A stretch of 64,000 bases of DNA from Marasmius tenuissimus (Eukaryota > Basidiomycota > Agaricomycetes > Agaricales > Marasmiaceae). This document shows positions 48,917 to 61,496 of this stretch, in pieces. A program made the position numbers and the translations under genes. The notes beneath the pieces are model-generated. The model was not told the DNA's origin, searched no databases, and saw nothing but the letters and a program-made list of their open reading frames with translations. How positions within the stretch are numbered: the first letter of the stretch is position 1; each line of letters opens with the position of its first letter. The DNA is taken from NCBI GenBank assembly GCA_029532415.1, contig JAQOTA010000054.1, positions 3,286,001 to 3,350,000 of the forward strand. The letters are read 5' to 3'.

Positions 48917-51233
48917 ATCAGGCGGCAAACACGAGCGAGTGGTCGACGATAAACTGGATGGCAGCCTCACGGAAAGTATCTGGGATACCCTCGGTCTCGT
49001 CTCCCTTGAGTTGTAATAGAACCTGGAATGACGCGTCAGCTCACACTGATTGTGTAGGAGTAGTCAACCGCTCTTACGGGATCGTCCGCGGACGACGAAG
49101 AAAAGTATTCCGGCCAAAGAGGACCTGGAGAGAATGCATATCATGAGCACAGAGGTCCGTAATGTAGATGCTTATGGTAAGTGCCGTACGTTCAGAGCCT
49201 CTGCCATCGTTCGGATCCAGCTCGACAGCGAACGATATCCAATAATCCATCATCTGGATGCTCAAGTCTTTCGCGCTCTGCGGCATAGTCGAGTTCTCAA
49301 TCTCAAGATGCCCAAAGACGTAGTTGATTTCCGCGGTATGTGGGACTGGCAACAGACGTCCGTGTCAGTGAGAATCAAAACGAGGACCTGGAAATCGCGC
49401 CATACCTCCTAGTGATCCTGGTGCGTACGATCCTTCAGGCGGCTGGAACTCCCGTGGAATCACAGGTACGGAATCCGGATCAGCAAAGAGGAACATATAC
49501 AATGGAGCCTTTGACGCCGCCTTGGACGTTACGAATTTCTTCCCGAAGAGCCTACGTTGAGAACTTGCAAGTACGTCCGTAACTGTATGAAGAAAGTAAG
49601 AAACGACCCCCTCGAACGCTAACTAAAACGAATAAACTCACTTATGGCAGCAAACCGTTTGTACTCCTTATTCAATCCGAACGTCTCATCTCCTGTGTTG
49701 AACGGCGAACCAGCACTAGGATCGTCAGGGTACAACGCAAGGAGCTCAGAAAGAGCTTGCCGAAGCTCATCATCTCCTTGTGGTGACGGCGAAATCATAT
49801 TGAACATGCCCGCGAGGATATCGTCCGTGGAGTTAGTGCTTTGCGGTAGGAACAATGTGCCTGTCCACCCATTAGAGCCCTACTCAATTCGGCGATGGGG
49901 AATTGGCATTTACCTTCGTCCAGGACATTCCCATACATGATGGAGACGGTTGAGTCATCGGGATACGCTAGCTGCGAGGGATAATCGGGCACCATGCCTC
50001 CAAGACCGTCGATAACTGGCGTCCACCCAAAGGTCAAGCCAGTGATATTAGCAGGCGCAAGTGCATCGTAAAGCTCGTCCGAGGTCGCGTTCGCACGCAA
50101 GCAATCCACTGACCGGGACGCCGACTCCGCACACGATGGGATATTTTGAATGTACGCAAGCCACTTGGAATCTTGCACAGAAGAGTTGTACATTGGCAGT
50201 CTTCCAGGCGATTCCAAGATCTGCGCCATCATAGATTTAAGTAGAAGGCCGACCACTATATCGCTGAACGGGTACTCACGGCTCCTCGAGCCAGGCCTTG
50301 GATTTTCCTACTCATTAACAAGAGTTCGATGGATTTCCCGCCGTAACTCTCTCCGAATACCGTGACCTTGGTAAGAGGGTTAAAGAACGTTGCAATTCAG
50401 TCGTAGATGAACGCTCGAAGCCCCTTACCTTTGAAGGATCTCCACCGAATGCTCTGATATTTTGCTGGACCCACTGCAAGGCAACTGTTTGGTCCTGCAG
50501 TCCCAGATTCAACACGTCCTGTTGCCCGTCCACTTCCTTCCCTCGTGGATATCCAAGGGGTCCCAGACGATAGTTGATCGTCATCACGATTACCGGGGAA
50601 TTCTATAACGTCCTAGGTATAGGAGAACCACTTGCACTCTGACGGGGCAAGACTCACTCTATTGAGACTCCTCTCAACCAAAGCTGTACCATCGTAATCA
50701 CGCGATGATCCCGATCCTGTGACGCCTCCGCCATGAATCCAAAGAAGTATCGGAAGAGAGGCATCGGGTCCTAGTACATCTCCCGAGGGACGGAAGATAT
50801 TTACCGACAGACAGTCTTCCGATACCGATTCTCGCGACTTTCCCTGCAATGGGGATGAGCGCAACCCTTTCTCGAAGCAGCGAACGAACGCACATGTTGT
50901 AAACAAGCTTTCCCAAAATCCGTTGCGTTGACGATCGCATTTTCGGAACCTGGCACGGAATAGTCCTTTATCTTAGCGGGCCTCAATCGTAAGTCGCCAA
51001 CCGGGGCCTCGGCGTATGGTATTCCTGTGTGGCGCTCAGCAGCCATTTTCCTTCGCGGGAGAAGAACGCATGGACTTACCACCGAAGAATTCTACGTTCT
51101 CTGAAACAGTCTTTCCGACTACAGTCGGGCCGGCGCTCCCAAGCTGGATTTGAGGCGTGTTGGTCCCAAGGGCCCAAGGGGTCGTAAGACCTACAAGGTT
51201 GAGAAGCAAGGGGTTGAGAATCTTTGTAACCAT
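48917..51233 (-). CDS. Secreted type-B carboxylesterase/lipase
   Basis: A minus-strand gene of about ten exons starting at the ATG at 51233 (signal-like ILNPLLLNLVGLTTPWALG). Blocks in order: GIPYAEAPVGDLRLRPA, SEDCLSVNIFRPSG, the oxyanion loop LWIHGGGVTGSG, INYRLGPLGYP, WVQQNIRAFGGDPSKV followed across an intron by TVFGESYGGKS with the nucleophile Ser, GNVLDEGTLF with the acidic triad member, and VPHTAEINYVFGH with the triad His. It ends LVFAA at 48917. The Ser-Glu-His triad is intact. The motif GESYG, where GESAG is usual, is a small variation. Enzymes of this fold hydrolyse esters such as lipids or plant cell-wall esters; the substrate is not predictable. Exons after EYKRFAAI are less certain. 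Confidence 0.85.
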
Positions 51234-51995
51234 CGAGGAATATCGTCTGAAGATTCGTGCCCACCTGCCTCGGAGTTTATATGCCTTGAGTGCGGCTAAT
51301 ATCGTCACATCTGCGGTTGTGTTTCCGTGTGTACTCTGCCTATACTCCTCCCAAGTCAATGAAGGTCAGCAAGCTTATGCAGGACAACCTTTGGTTGGTA
51401 ATACTAATACCATTGGTGTTGCCATTACACACACAACTACTCAGTTGCATTCACCGGTACTACCGGAAAATTACCATCTCAAGGCAAAGTAATAGGCCTT
51501 TTCTGGTGCATCGAGAAAGACAGACGAGCGGTGTTGCTAATCTCAACGTTGAGACTTGAGATGGGAGGAAGGAATGAACAAAAGGGCCTATAAAAGTAAG
51601 AGACAGAGACTGGATGGGTCGACGACAAGTGACCTACATCTGATCAGCAAAATCTTGTTTGGAACCGAATGAATAGTTGAGGGTTGTCAACACTCGGTTT
51701 TAGGTTATTGCGAATACTTCATTGAAGAAGACGTGCTTAGATACAATCGTAGTACAGTAGGGCTCTGCACAAGAAGACAAAGGCCAGTAAGTGGATACGT
51801 CGTAACCATTGTCAGGATCTAGAGGGAACGTCCAAGGGCCTGTCCTGACTAGATCGTGCATCGAGGTCGCCAATCGGTGGAGTAGTTCGTGTGATGTACG
51901 ACTGTTCAGGAGCCAGAAGATAACCAGCTGTGGAGGCGTAAGCCTAGGTGGCTCTCAGTATATAGGGCTGAATTGAACAGGAACTTGTGTCCGTT

Positions 51996-52581
51996 TCAAC
52001 CTGAAGGATTCGCTGGCTCCAGATATTCCTTCAACTCGGGAAAATGTTGACAAAGCTCCGCATTGAGCAGGTTTCGATAGCTCTGGAGGCCAATCCCCGT
52101 TACCTTCCACTATACTAGTGTTAGGGCACTGAAACTCACACTGATAGCGGTAATCTTCCCATTCATGAACTGGTTCTCGGTAGCGGCTCTCTCCAGTCGA
52201 TCCTTCGTCACATTCATCGGGTTCTTAGAGTTGTCTATGTCAGAGATGATCTGCATCGGAATCATCGTCCGCGTCTGCATCCCAATGTCTTCGATAGTAG
52301 CAAGGTGATTGACAATGTCGTTCCTATTCCCGACAGAATTGAGTCTCATATGATATAACAGGGGCAGCGAGGACGTACACCATGGGCCCAAGCTGTTTAG
52401 ACGTCCTTCCTTGAGTAGCAGCATCCTTGGTCGAATCGTGTATCACAGTCGTTCCCAAGTTGTACATCGCGTTCGCAAGTCCCATCAATTCCAATTCTAG
52501 GTCTCCCTGTGGCCCTGTCGGAATAGGCGACGGCGAAGGTGAACGATTCGAATCAGCATTTGCAGGCGTTGAGACCGTCAT
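51996..52581 (-). CDS. MED10: Mediator complex subunit 10
   Basis: Three exons (52581-52379, 52323-52140, 52082-51996) encode 157 aa. After a Ser/Pro-rich start come the Med10 blocks: LGPMVNDIVNHLATIEDIG (joined across intron 1), IPMQIISDIDNSKNPMN, LERAATENQFMNGKITAIS and, across intron 2, SYRNLLNAELCQHFPELKEY. Med10 (Nut2 in yeast) is an essential subunit of the Mediator middle module that links activators to RNA polymerase II. It shares a 145-bp divergent promoter with the MPP-beta gene. Confidence 0.93.
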
Positions 52582-52726
52582 CGCGTAAGTGAAGGTGAGG
52601 CGAGAGAAATCCGTGGGAAACGATTGGCTGGTAGACTGACCCTAACCCCATTCCCACAAATTGCTTAGGTGATCCACTCGGAATTTCACGGTTCTTCTAA
52701 GGATTTTGACGTTGACCACAACCATC
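52582..52726. promoter_or_regulatory. Shared divergent promoter MED10/MAS1 with a CCAAT box
   Basis: 145 bp between start codons. It contains GATTGGCT at 52622-52629, the reverse complement of a canonical AGCCAATC CCAAT box. Fungal Hap/CBC factors that bind such boxes often control mitochondrial genes; regulation here is inferred. Confidence 0.55.
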
Positions 52727-54251
52727 ATGCTCAGCCGCGTCCTCAGAACCGCTGTTCGCCATCCAGTACGTCGCAAATGTCTCTGGAGTGCTTCTTGAAT
52801 ACTAATGTACAATCTTTAGAGGCCTCTGCGGTCGTTCGCGACGGCTACACATATTCCGGCAGGACCGTTGACAGAAATTTCGACACTGTCGAATGGACTT
52901 ACTGTGGCCACTGAGACCCACCCTCACGCTCAGACTGCTACCGTTGGTGTCTGGATAGATGCGGGCTCACGGGCAGAGACCGACAAAACAAATGGTACTG
53001 CCCATTTCCTGGAACATATGGCTTTCAAAGGTACCAACCGAAGGACTCAACACGCCCTCGAGCTCGAGGTCGAAAATATTGGCGCACACCTCAATGCGTA
53101 CACTTCTCGTGAACAGACTGTGTACTACGCGAAGAGCTTCAAGAAGGATGTTCCGGCGGCCGTTGATATCATTAGCGACATCCTCCAAAATTCCAAGCTT
53201 GAAAACTCTGCCATCGAGAGGGAGCGCGATGTCATCCTCAGGGAACAACAGGAAGTTGACAAGCAGCTAGAGGAAGTTGTGTTCGACCATCTTCATGCCG
53301 TCGCCTTCCAGGGTCAACCTCTCGGCCGCACCATCCTTGGACCGAAAGCCAACATTCTCTCCATTCAGCGGGACGACCTCTCGAACTACATCAAAACCAA
53401 CTACACCTCAGACCGTATGGTCCTCGTTGGTACCGGTGCTGTTTCACACGAGGAACTCGTCAAACTCGCCGAAAAACACTTCTCCACTCTCCCAGTCTCC
53501 GCCAACCCTCTTCCTCTGGGAACACTTTCCACCTCATCTTCGCGGAAACCCGCCTTTGTTGGCTCTGAAGTTCGTATTAGAGATGACGCAATTCCTACCG
53601 CCAACATTGCTGTCGCCGTCGAGGGTGTCGGCTGGTCATCACCCGACTACTTCCCCATGATGGTCATGCAGTCCATCTTCGGTAACTGGGATCGCTCTCT
53701 TGGCGCATCTCCTCTTCTCTCCTCCCGCCTCTCCCACATAGTTTCCTCCAACAACCTCGCCAACTCCTTCATGTCCTTCTCCACGTCGTACTCCGACACC
53801 GGTCTATGGGGTATCTACCTCGTCTCCGAGAACCTGATGGGACTCGATGACACTATGAAGTTGACGCTCAAGGAATGGCAACGAATGAGCATGACCCCGA
53901 CCCCTGTCGAAGTCGAGCGGGCCAAGAGCCAGCTTAAGGCTGGTCTCCTGCTCAGCCTCGACGGAACCACCGCTATCGCCGAGGACATTGGCCGACAGCT
54001 CGTCACCACCGGCAGACGGATGTCACCGAAGCAGCTCGAGAATGCAGTAGATGCCGTTTCTGTTGAGGATGTGAAGAGGGTTGCCCAGAAATACCTTTGG
54101 GACAAGGACGTAAGTGTATCCCAATCACGACTCTGGTACTCGCTCGCTAACGGTCTTTTCTCCCTAGTTTGCCATGGCTGCCCTTGGAAGCATTGATGGA
54201 TTGCTAGACTACAACCGTATTCGTTCCGACATGTCGTCTATGTTGTTCTAG
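52727..54251 (+). CDS. MAS1: Mitochondrial processing peptidase, beta subunit
   Basis: Exons 52727-52765, 52820-54109 and 54168-54251 encode 470 aa. A presequence (MLSRVLRTAVRHP-RPLRSFATA) precedes the peptidase M16 fold: the start LSNGLTVATE, GVWIDAGSRAETD, the inverse zinc motif HFLEH at about residue 74 with MAFKGT, and ENIGAHLNAYTSREQTVYY. The third metal ligand Glu is expected in ERERDVILREQQEVDKQ. The C-terminus ends SIDGLLDYNRIRSDM. All catalytic residues are present, so this is the active beta subunit that removes presequences from imported proteins, rather than the inactive alpha or core protein I. Confidence 0.94.
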
Positions 54252-54775
54252 AGTGCATTCACATACAGTCCCTTATAATCATTTTTTATCTCTAGCCCTC
54301 ATCCTGGGACCTGCACAACCTTAGTCTTCTTTGTGGGTAATAAAAAGGTGTTTAATACGAATACGAATATCCATTTTCCACGAAAATATTTGGACGCATC
54401 GCGGGACTTGTAAGTAACTAACTACGAACCTCACGGGTGCTAAGAAGAAAAAGAAGTTTGTGGATGTTCATTGTTTCGCCCCTCTTGAGTTCCGTATCAC
54501 CACGTTCGTCCGCATTTGCTAGAACCTTGTAATCGAAATTCACCCCCTCAGGTAGCCTGCATTGCCAGGCATTGCCCTCATTGAACCACTGCTCCGAATC
54601 CTGGGTCTTAAAATATCTGAACGCGCTTACGCTCGCGTATCACGTTCCTCAGTGACAGTCGGCGCTCGCGTCAAACAAGCGCTTCTGGTCGTGGGGAGTC
54701 TTGACCGTATACCACGACGAAACTCACGTTAACCTGGGGGCTTTTCTGTTTTCCGCTGTTTTTCCCTCTGGAGAA
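54252..54775. other. Intergenic stretch between MAS1 and the ankyrin gene
   Basis: Contains the MAS1 3' UTR (a TAATAAAAAGG polyadenylation-like signal near 54339) and the presumed promoter of the next gene. No other feature was seen. Confidence 0.45.
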
Positions 54776-57700
54776 ATGTGGCTTCAGAAAAGCTTTCCCA
54801 TCTGGTCAACTCGACTTCGGGGATATCAGAACTTCCTCTACGTAAGCAGGGTCCCATTCCTTGGCGATCCACAACTTGCCAGTCCCATAAACCAGAAACG
54901 AAGCCTCCACCTTTCCTTACTACGAAACTTCATATCTCAAGATTCTGGAGCCCAATCTTTTCTTCATAGAGTCCAATCTCTGCCCACAGGGCCTGGAATC
55001 TCTCTGGATGACGTTCTACAACCTTCGCTCGATGAAGAGGCTGAACTTCGCAAAACGTTCGCGACCGACAGGCAAAACACGCGTCTGAACGACAAATACG
55101 TCGGTCTCGTTGACGTTTACGCTGCTCCAGATGATATTCGAACCACCAGAGCTCGTTTGGTGAAGAACGAGGAGGATCTCTCAGCGAAACATGTGATGCC
55201 GTTGCTGGAGGAGGACCGGAGAAAGGAAGGAGAACCGTGCATGGTACCCAATATGGATGAGTTCAAGAAAAACTGGTCGGTCTTTACAGAGGGCTCGCTC
55301 TCGCAGCTCTTGGATTGGAACAACGTTGTCGCTGCTGGAGGCTCTGTGCTAGCTTGCTTAACTCCTCTTCCGGAGTCTGCGAGAACGTCGAAGAGAGCAA
55401 TGAGGAAGTATTACCACGAAAGCGCCTATCCGACCTCCGATGTGGATCTATTCCTGTATGGGATGACACCTGAGGAGGTGAGTTCCCTCACGTTTATTCG
55501 AGGGCTGGCCACCGTTCATGGCATACTGAAGCCACTCTTCAACTTAGGCTGAGGTCAAGATCACGAAGATCTATGAAGCTGTCAGGGACTCGGTCCCTTG
55601 GGACGTGACTTGTGCTCGTACAAAGCACACCGTGTCCATCCATTGTAGGAAATCATCCTCTGCACCTCCCTCGTTTGTTCACGGTAATTCTTGCCAGCAC
55701 AATACCCGTACCGTCCTTTACAAATCGTTCTTCGTCTGTACAACTCTCCCGCAGAGATTCTAGCTGGCTTCGATATTGATTCGGCCTGTTTTGGGTATGA
55801 TGGTATGTGGTTTGCCGTTCGCATTCTTGTCGAATACTGTTTCACCTCGCTATCCAGGTTCTCGAGTCTGGGGTAACCCACGATCCATAGTCGCAATGAT
55901 GAGGCAATGTAATACCGTCGACATGAGTCGCCGCTCTCCGTCATATGAAATGCGGCTTGCGAAGTACTCCTCTCGTTTGTTCGAGGTTTCTGTTCCCACT
56001 CTCAATCGCGCTGACGTCGATCCAACTGTGAGAGTTTCTCTCTATTCATATCTTGTAGTTGAAACACTCACAGGTGGTTCTCTAGATCTACGAGCGATCC
56101 ATAACACGTGTCAATGGACTTGCCCGCCTCCTTGTCCTCGAGAAGCTTAAGGATGCTGATAGTCGTTCTAAGTTCCTAGAGTCGCGTCGTGCCCTTCGCG
56201 GTCAACCAAACGAGTCTAATAGGTACGCTCGAAAGAAGAGGCAGCTGAAGGGCGATCTCAAAGCCAAGATGGCTATTGGCGGTCTGGAAATGAACGATTA
56301 CGACGTAACGTCGTTGCACATTCCGTATGGTCCTGGGTGGAACGCCAGGAAAATCGATAAAATTGTGTACCTAACTGTGAGTCGTTGTATTTTTTGCACC
56401 AGTCGACGATTACTGAGGTTCTCAATGGTTTTAGGACCTTGGAATGAACTGTAGGTTGCTTGACATTTCTACTTAGGATCATTACACTGAACCATTCCAC
56501 TTGAAAGCTCCCTTCAACCCGAAAAACAAAGATAGACGACTCCATCGTCACCCAGCCTTTTTTGGTACGGGAAAAGAGTGTCTCGAAGATTGCTGCGAGG
56601 TTCGTCGTGGGATGTGTGGGTCTTCTCATACCGCTGTACTGACTTTGATCGCAGTGCTGTCCCGATCCGGTCAGTGAGAATGAACTCCAACTTCAGAAAG
56701 AGGAAGACGAACGATATATTCGTGGTCGTATTTCGTAAGTTTGCTTTTCACCCTCATCTCCTGGGAAGGAGCTCTCTGAATTTACCGTTCAACTTCGTTA
56801 GTTTTATCGAGGATGACCCTGGGCGACAGAGCATAACCGGAAGCTTCAACCCAATCGATGTCGGCGAATGGAGTGAGCAGGTGTATATCGGACGTACAGA
56901 GAAGTTGTTTGCGGCCATCGTTGCTGGCAACCGTGCAGCTGTCGCAAAGACGATCGAAGAGGGCACCGGCGTGACAAGGAGGGATCATGTCGGACGGACG
57001 CCTCTGCACGTTGCGATTATGGCGAAACAGGAGGAGATTGCTTGCTACCTCATTGACAATGGCGCGAAGATCACTTCTCGCTTGGCAGATGGACGTACTG
57101 CGCTCCATTTGGCGGCGAAGATGGATATGCTGGGCGTTGTGAAGAAGTTGCTGGAGAGGAACAGGATGAATAAGCAGCTACTGGAGGAAGGGAGCAAGGC
57201 GAAAGGGGAAGAGAACAAGGATGAAGGGGCTGTTATGAGGGATAACGCTGTTGAGAGCCCGTCCTCGAAGCATACCTCATCACTACGGCTGTCGTCGCCC
57301 CCATCATCGGTTCCGCCCATAGACACGACGCCATTAACACCCGAACTTCCAGAAGATGAGGTCGGTGAACCCGACGTCTTCGACATCAACGCACCGGACT
57401 GGGGGCTCGCGTTGACTCCTCTGAACTACGCGGTCCTATTTGCATCTTTGCCAGTTGTGGATGCTTTTCTGGACCACAAGGACATTGATCTATCGCGGGT
57501 TACCTTGGCCAAGTATGTTGGTGCTCCTGCTCTCGTTCCACTCACGGTGGCTATGTACCGTCAAGACGAGGCGGAGGCCGTGGAAATCATCGAGCGGTTG
57601 GTAGCAGCAGGAGCCTCGTCTTCCACCGCTAATGACGAGCTGGTAACGATCCTCTCGAGGTTCGTTCAAGCCAACAAGACTCAGCTTGTGTTGACCTTAC

Positions 57701-60700
57701 TTCGCGTTGACCCCAAAGCGGCGTCGGTCATAAACTTCCCTGCTGTCAACGGCGGGTACTACAATTTTGATATCACGTTCCCCCTCAACTACGCCATCTC
57801 AAATGATAACTATGCGATGGTTGCTGCTTTGTTGGCCTACGGTGCAAAATTTGAGTTTGACGAAAAGGATATCACCGAAGCGTTGAAGTTGCAGTGAGTA
57901 CTTACCCACATCCTTGAAATTGCCTTTGTATGAAGACCGACAACTTAGGTCCCAAAAGAATCCGTCCGGATACTCCTACAGCCAGATACCTGAAAATCAC
58001 CTGGATATGACCACTCCTCTGATCGAGAACGCCTTGGGGATCCACTCCGATCTCGTCCGACTCCTAATCTCCTTGGGTGCGTCCGTTGATGTTGCTACTA
58101 CAGCGGCTCGCCGGCGTTATGCCTCGAAGCAGGACAAGATGTCGCTTCTCGATTGGGTGCAATCCAGCATTGATAAAGTTGATGAAGCTCTCGCAAAGTT
58201 AGAAAAGGATCAGGTCAAGGAGTCGAAAGGTGACATAGTCGGTTCTTGGAAGTCCTACTACGCCAACTATATCCGTATGGCCGATGAAAACACTTGGGTG
58301 AAATCAATCAAACAGATAGAGGAAGAGACACAAAAAGAGAAGGAGACGTGGCATGTTTGGACGCAGGTCAAGGCGTATCTCATGGGCATGGAACGGCTCC
58401 TGGTTTCTCGCAATGCGAAATCGTACAGCGATCTGTATCCGAACGACGAGGACAAACCAGAGCCGCGGCGGAAGCAGCTTGGTACGGTGACCCCAGCGGT
58501 CCTCGATGCAAGCGGTTTGCGAATCAAGTATGAGGTTATGGATAGTGGCTATGGTGGAGGGCATTCTGTGCCCCAACACCAGGTGGCTCTGTACGAGGAG
58601 CTCTTTGAAGCGTGCTGGGAGGGCGACAATGCGACGATTCGGAGGCTTTGCTCACCTTCCAAAGCACCCGATACTGAGCAACTGCCAATTCAGATCGCAG
58701 CGAAGATTGGACACCCCACGAACGAATGGAGTCAAACAGGTCCGTCGTTGTCATTCCTCATTCCTTGAGGCGTAGATCGTGCTAATTTTCTCCCTCTAGG
58801 TCTAACGACGTTATCAGTGGCAGTAGTCAGAGGCCACTGGGACACTGCGAGACTCATATTTACCAACTCCATTGCTCAATATAAACCAGATGAGAAGGAG
58901 CAGAAGTTTGAATACAATCTCGGTATGTTTGTCTACCTCAGGTTGTTAATGCTCGTCTCCCCATATCGGTTCTCATTACAGCCTCAGAGAGTTTCGAAGA
59001 GGATGACTCAGACGATGACCCAGACATGGATTTGATGGATACGGACGACGCTGTCAGTAAGGGTCCCGTTGACTTCGTTGACGTTGCAAAGCGTTCTTCT
59101 GAAGTTCAGACGTCAGTCGCTCCATCGAAGATGCTACATGATATCGGGTATTCTTGGAGAGATCCAGACAGTGGACTTCGCAGATATTCAAAGAATCTCA
59201 TCACAGGAGTAGTTGAGCACGGAGACGTCCAGGGCTTCACCACCATTTTCGACCTCTACAAGCTGTCGGATCCGCCCTTGACATTGACCAATAGTGAGCT
59301 GGATCAACTCTTGGAAACCATTATTTCCAACGACAAGTCCGAGCTCCTCCACGAGTTCATTCGCAAGACTGGACGTGGCGTGACCGTCAACCGCAAGCCA
59401 AGCGCTAAAGAAGGCGAGGAAGGTAGTCGCGACGAGGTAGAAGCACACGCGATGGATAATAAGAACAAGGTCTACCATGGGCTGAACGTTCACGGGAAGA
59501 AACGGGGGGACCTGGCGGCGAAAAATGATCCCAACGTCAGTCACGATGAAGTCCAAGTTATCTCTCCCTTAGTATGGCGCGCAGCACACGCTGGGTCATC
59601 GGCCATCCTCGATTACTTGAAATCCGAACGTCCATTGGATGCTTATCGTCACTATTCGATGTGCAATAGCGACCCATTGGCCATTTCCCTCCGCCGAACT
59701 TCCGACCTCGACAAGGTACTTCCGCAATGGCTAGGTTGGACAATCAACGCCATTGGAGAGTCGCCACTGTCTGCGGCGCTCCTTCGTGCTAATTTATCGG
59801 TGGTCAAACGTCTGTTTGAAAACGATCCTAAACTCATGTCGATGGCGTTGAGACAGGAGTGAGTAGCGCCATTTCACAACACGCTTCCATAGCCTGATCC
59901 ACCTTTGTCCTGTAGTATCAAGCTCATTGGATACAATCTCCTAATGCTTGCAGTCCACTGCGGGTGTGCCACTGAGATGGTCGATTATCTGCTTTCCAAA
60001 GGACTTTCGCCTACACAAGTTGACTGTCGCGGGTAAGCAGGCAGCTTAGAGCTTCCTGATGGTGATGGCTAACTCCTTTGTTAGTTGGAACATCTATCAT
60101 ATTCTTGCCGGCAGTGGGAACTCCCTCTTATTCCAGCATTTCCTGAAGATACTACCACGCGACATGAGTCAGGCTTTACTGATCCAGCCTTCGAAGAAAA
60201 ACTTTGATACGGTACGTCAAATGGACTCACAGAAACGTCCTGGAGCTCGGGTCTGATTTTCATGATAGCCCTTGCACTTGGCGGTCGAGAATCGTTACAA
60301 GGACGTAGTAGAGGCAATCACCGACTTCGACAAGTCGAGTTCACTCATCCGCAACGTCAAAGGATCTCTTCCCTTACACACCGCTGTCCTGAATGCTGTC
60401 CCGGAAATCACCAAGATGTTATTGCACGCATCGCCCACCGAATGGTTGCACTACGAGAACGGCGTGGGCGATACCCCGTTCGAGATTGCTACTTCGCGAT
60501 ATCTCCTTTCACTGATGAAGGATGTGAAAGGGAGCTCTTCTGCAGTATCGTCCTTTGCCCGGGAGACCATCCCCACGTGTCGGGATGTGGAGAAGCTAGA
60601 AAAGGGTGTTCTGCAGTTGAAAAATATGATCGCTGCTTTGTTGGACGACAAGAAACTCATGAAGGACTCGCATCTCGAGGAAGAGCTTTCAGCTTTCGCG

Positions 60701-61099
60701 GGGCACCTGGAATCTCAGATTGTCAGTGCAAAGCCCGACTACGAAGCAAAGAAAAAACGTGAAGCGGAGAAGGCGGAGAAGGCGCAACGCGGAAGGGAGG
60801 GAGAGGAGGAGAAAGCTGGAGAGAGCGCAGTAATTCGGGTGTATGACGACTGTGACCCTCACAAAACTTACGAGTACGTGAAGGAGGCGGTCGAGGCTAG
60901 GCCCTACGGGCGGAGGCTTGTCCACTTAGTTGATGTGCAGAAGTCGGTTCTGGGTCACCTGAGCGAGATAGAATCCAAGAAGGAGAAGGAAGTTCATGAC
61001 CATGGCGATGGGCCGGAGCCAGAGGAAAAGGATAAGCGGAGGATACCAGATGAAGCAATGATCTTCAGATATCACGGATTGGGAAACATCGTGTCTTGA
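54776..61099 (+). CDS. Giant nucleotidyltransferase-like/ankyrin-repeat protein
   Basis: Fourteen exons keep one frame over 5,526 nt (1,841 aa) if the ATG at 54776 is used: ends at 55477, 55644, 55802, 56027, 56376, 56599, 56734, 57893, 58739, 58922, 59858, 60032, 60211, 61099. The N-terminus may contain another intron (GTAAGC at 54842), so the start is uncertain. Near residue 185 AAGGSVLACL and near 221 SDVDLFLYG give the GGS...DxD pattern of polymerase-beta-type nucleotidyltransferases. A Cys cluster (CLEDCCECCPDPV) follows at an exon join. Ankyrin repeats start near residue 584 (GRTPLHVAIMAKQEEIACYL, ADGRTALHLAAKMDMLGVV) and recur to the end (PLHLAVENRYKDVVEAI). The tail is highly charged. 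Similar long ankyrin proteins exist across basidiomycetes as I recall; the function is unknown. Confidence 0.75.
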
Positions 61100-61496
61100 G
61101 TTCACGGAAAGTCTGGGTATTAGGGTAGGCATGTAGTTTTGGTCGTAATCTTGTATTTTTGGAGTCAGAACACTGGCTTTGCGCGAATGTGAGCGCGCAC
61201 GTCTCGGACGCGGTCTCTTATGCTGGTCGAGGATTGACCCGGCGCTCATCACTTTGTCCCAATGTTCTTTAACCAAAATACATCTAAGTCAACGGACCGC
61301 CAATCCGCCTAACGAACCGCCACTTCAAGCGAGAACCTTACCAGAACAGGATTGTCTCGCTACATTGATACATCGCAAATCGATTTGAGATGGGGTGTCG
61401 TATATAAATATGACGATGGACACAGAAACAACATGAGCATGACGGGACGAAATAGGAACCACCAGAGTAAAAAAATTATTGTCACGACTGTACCCT

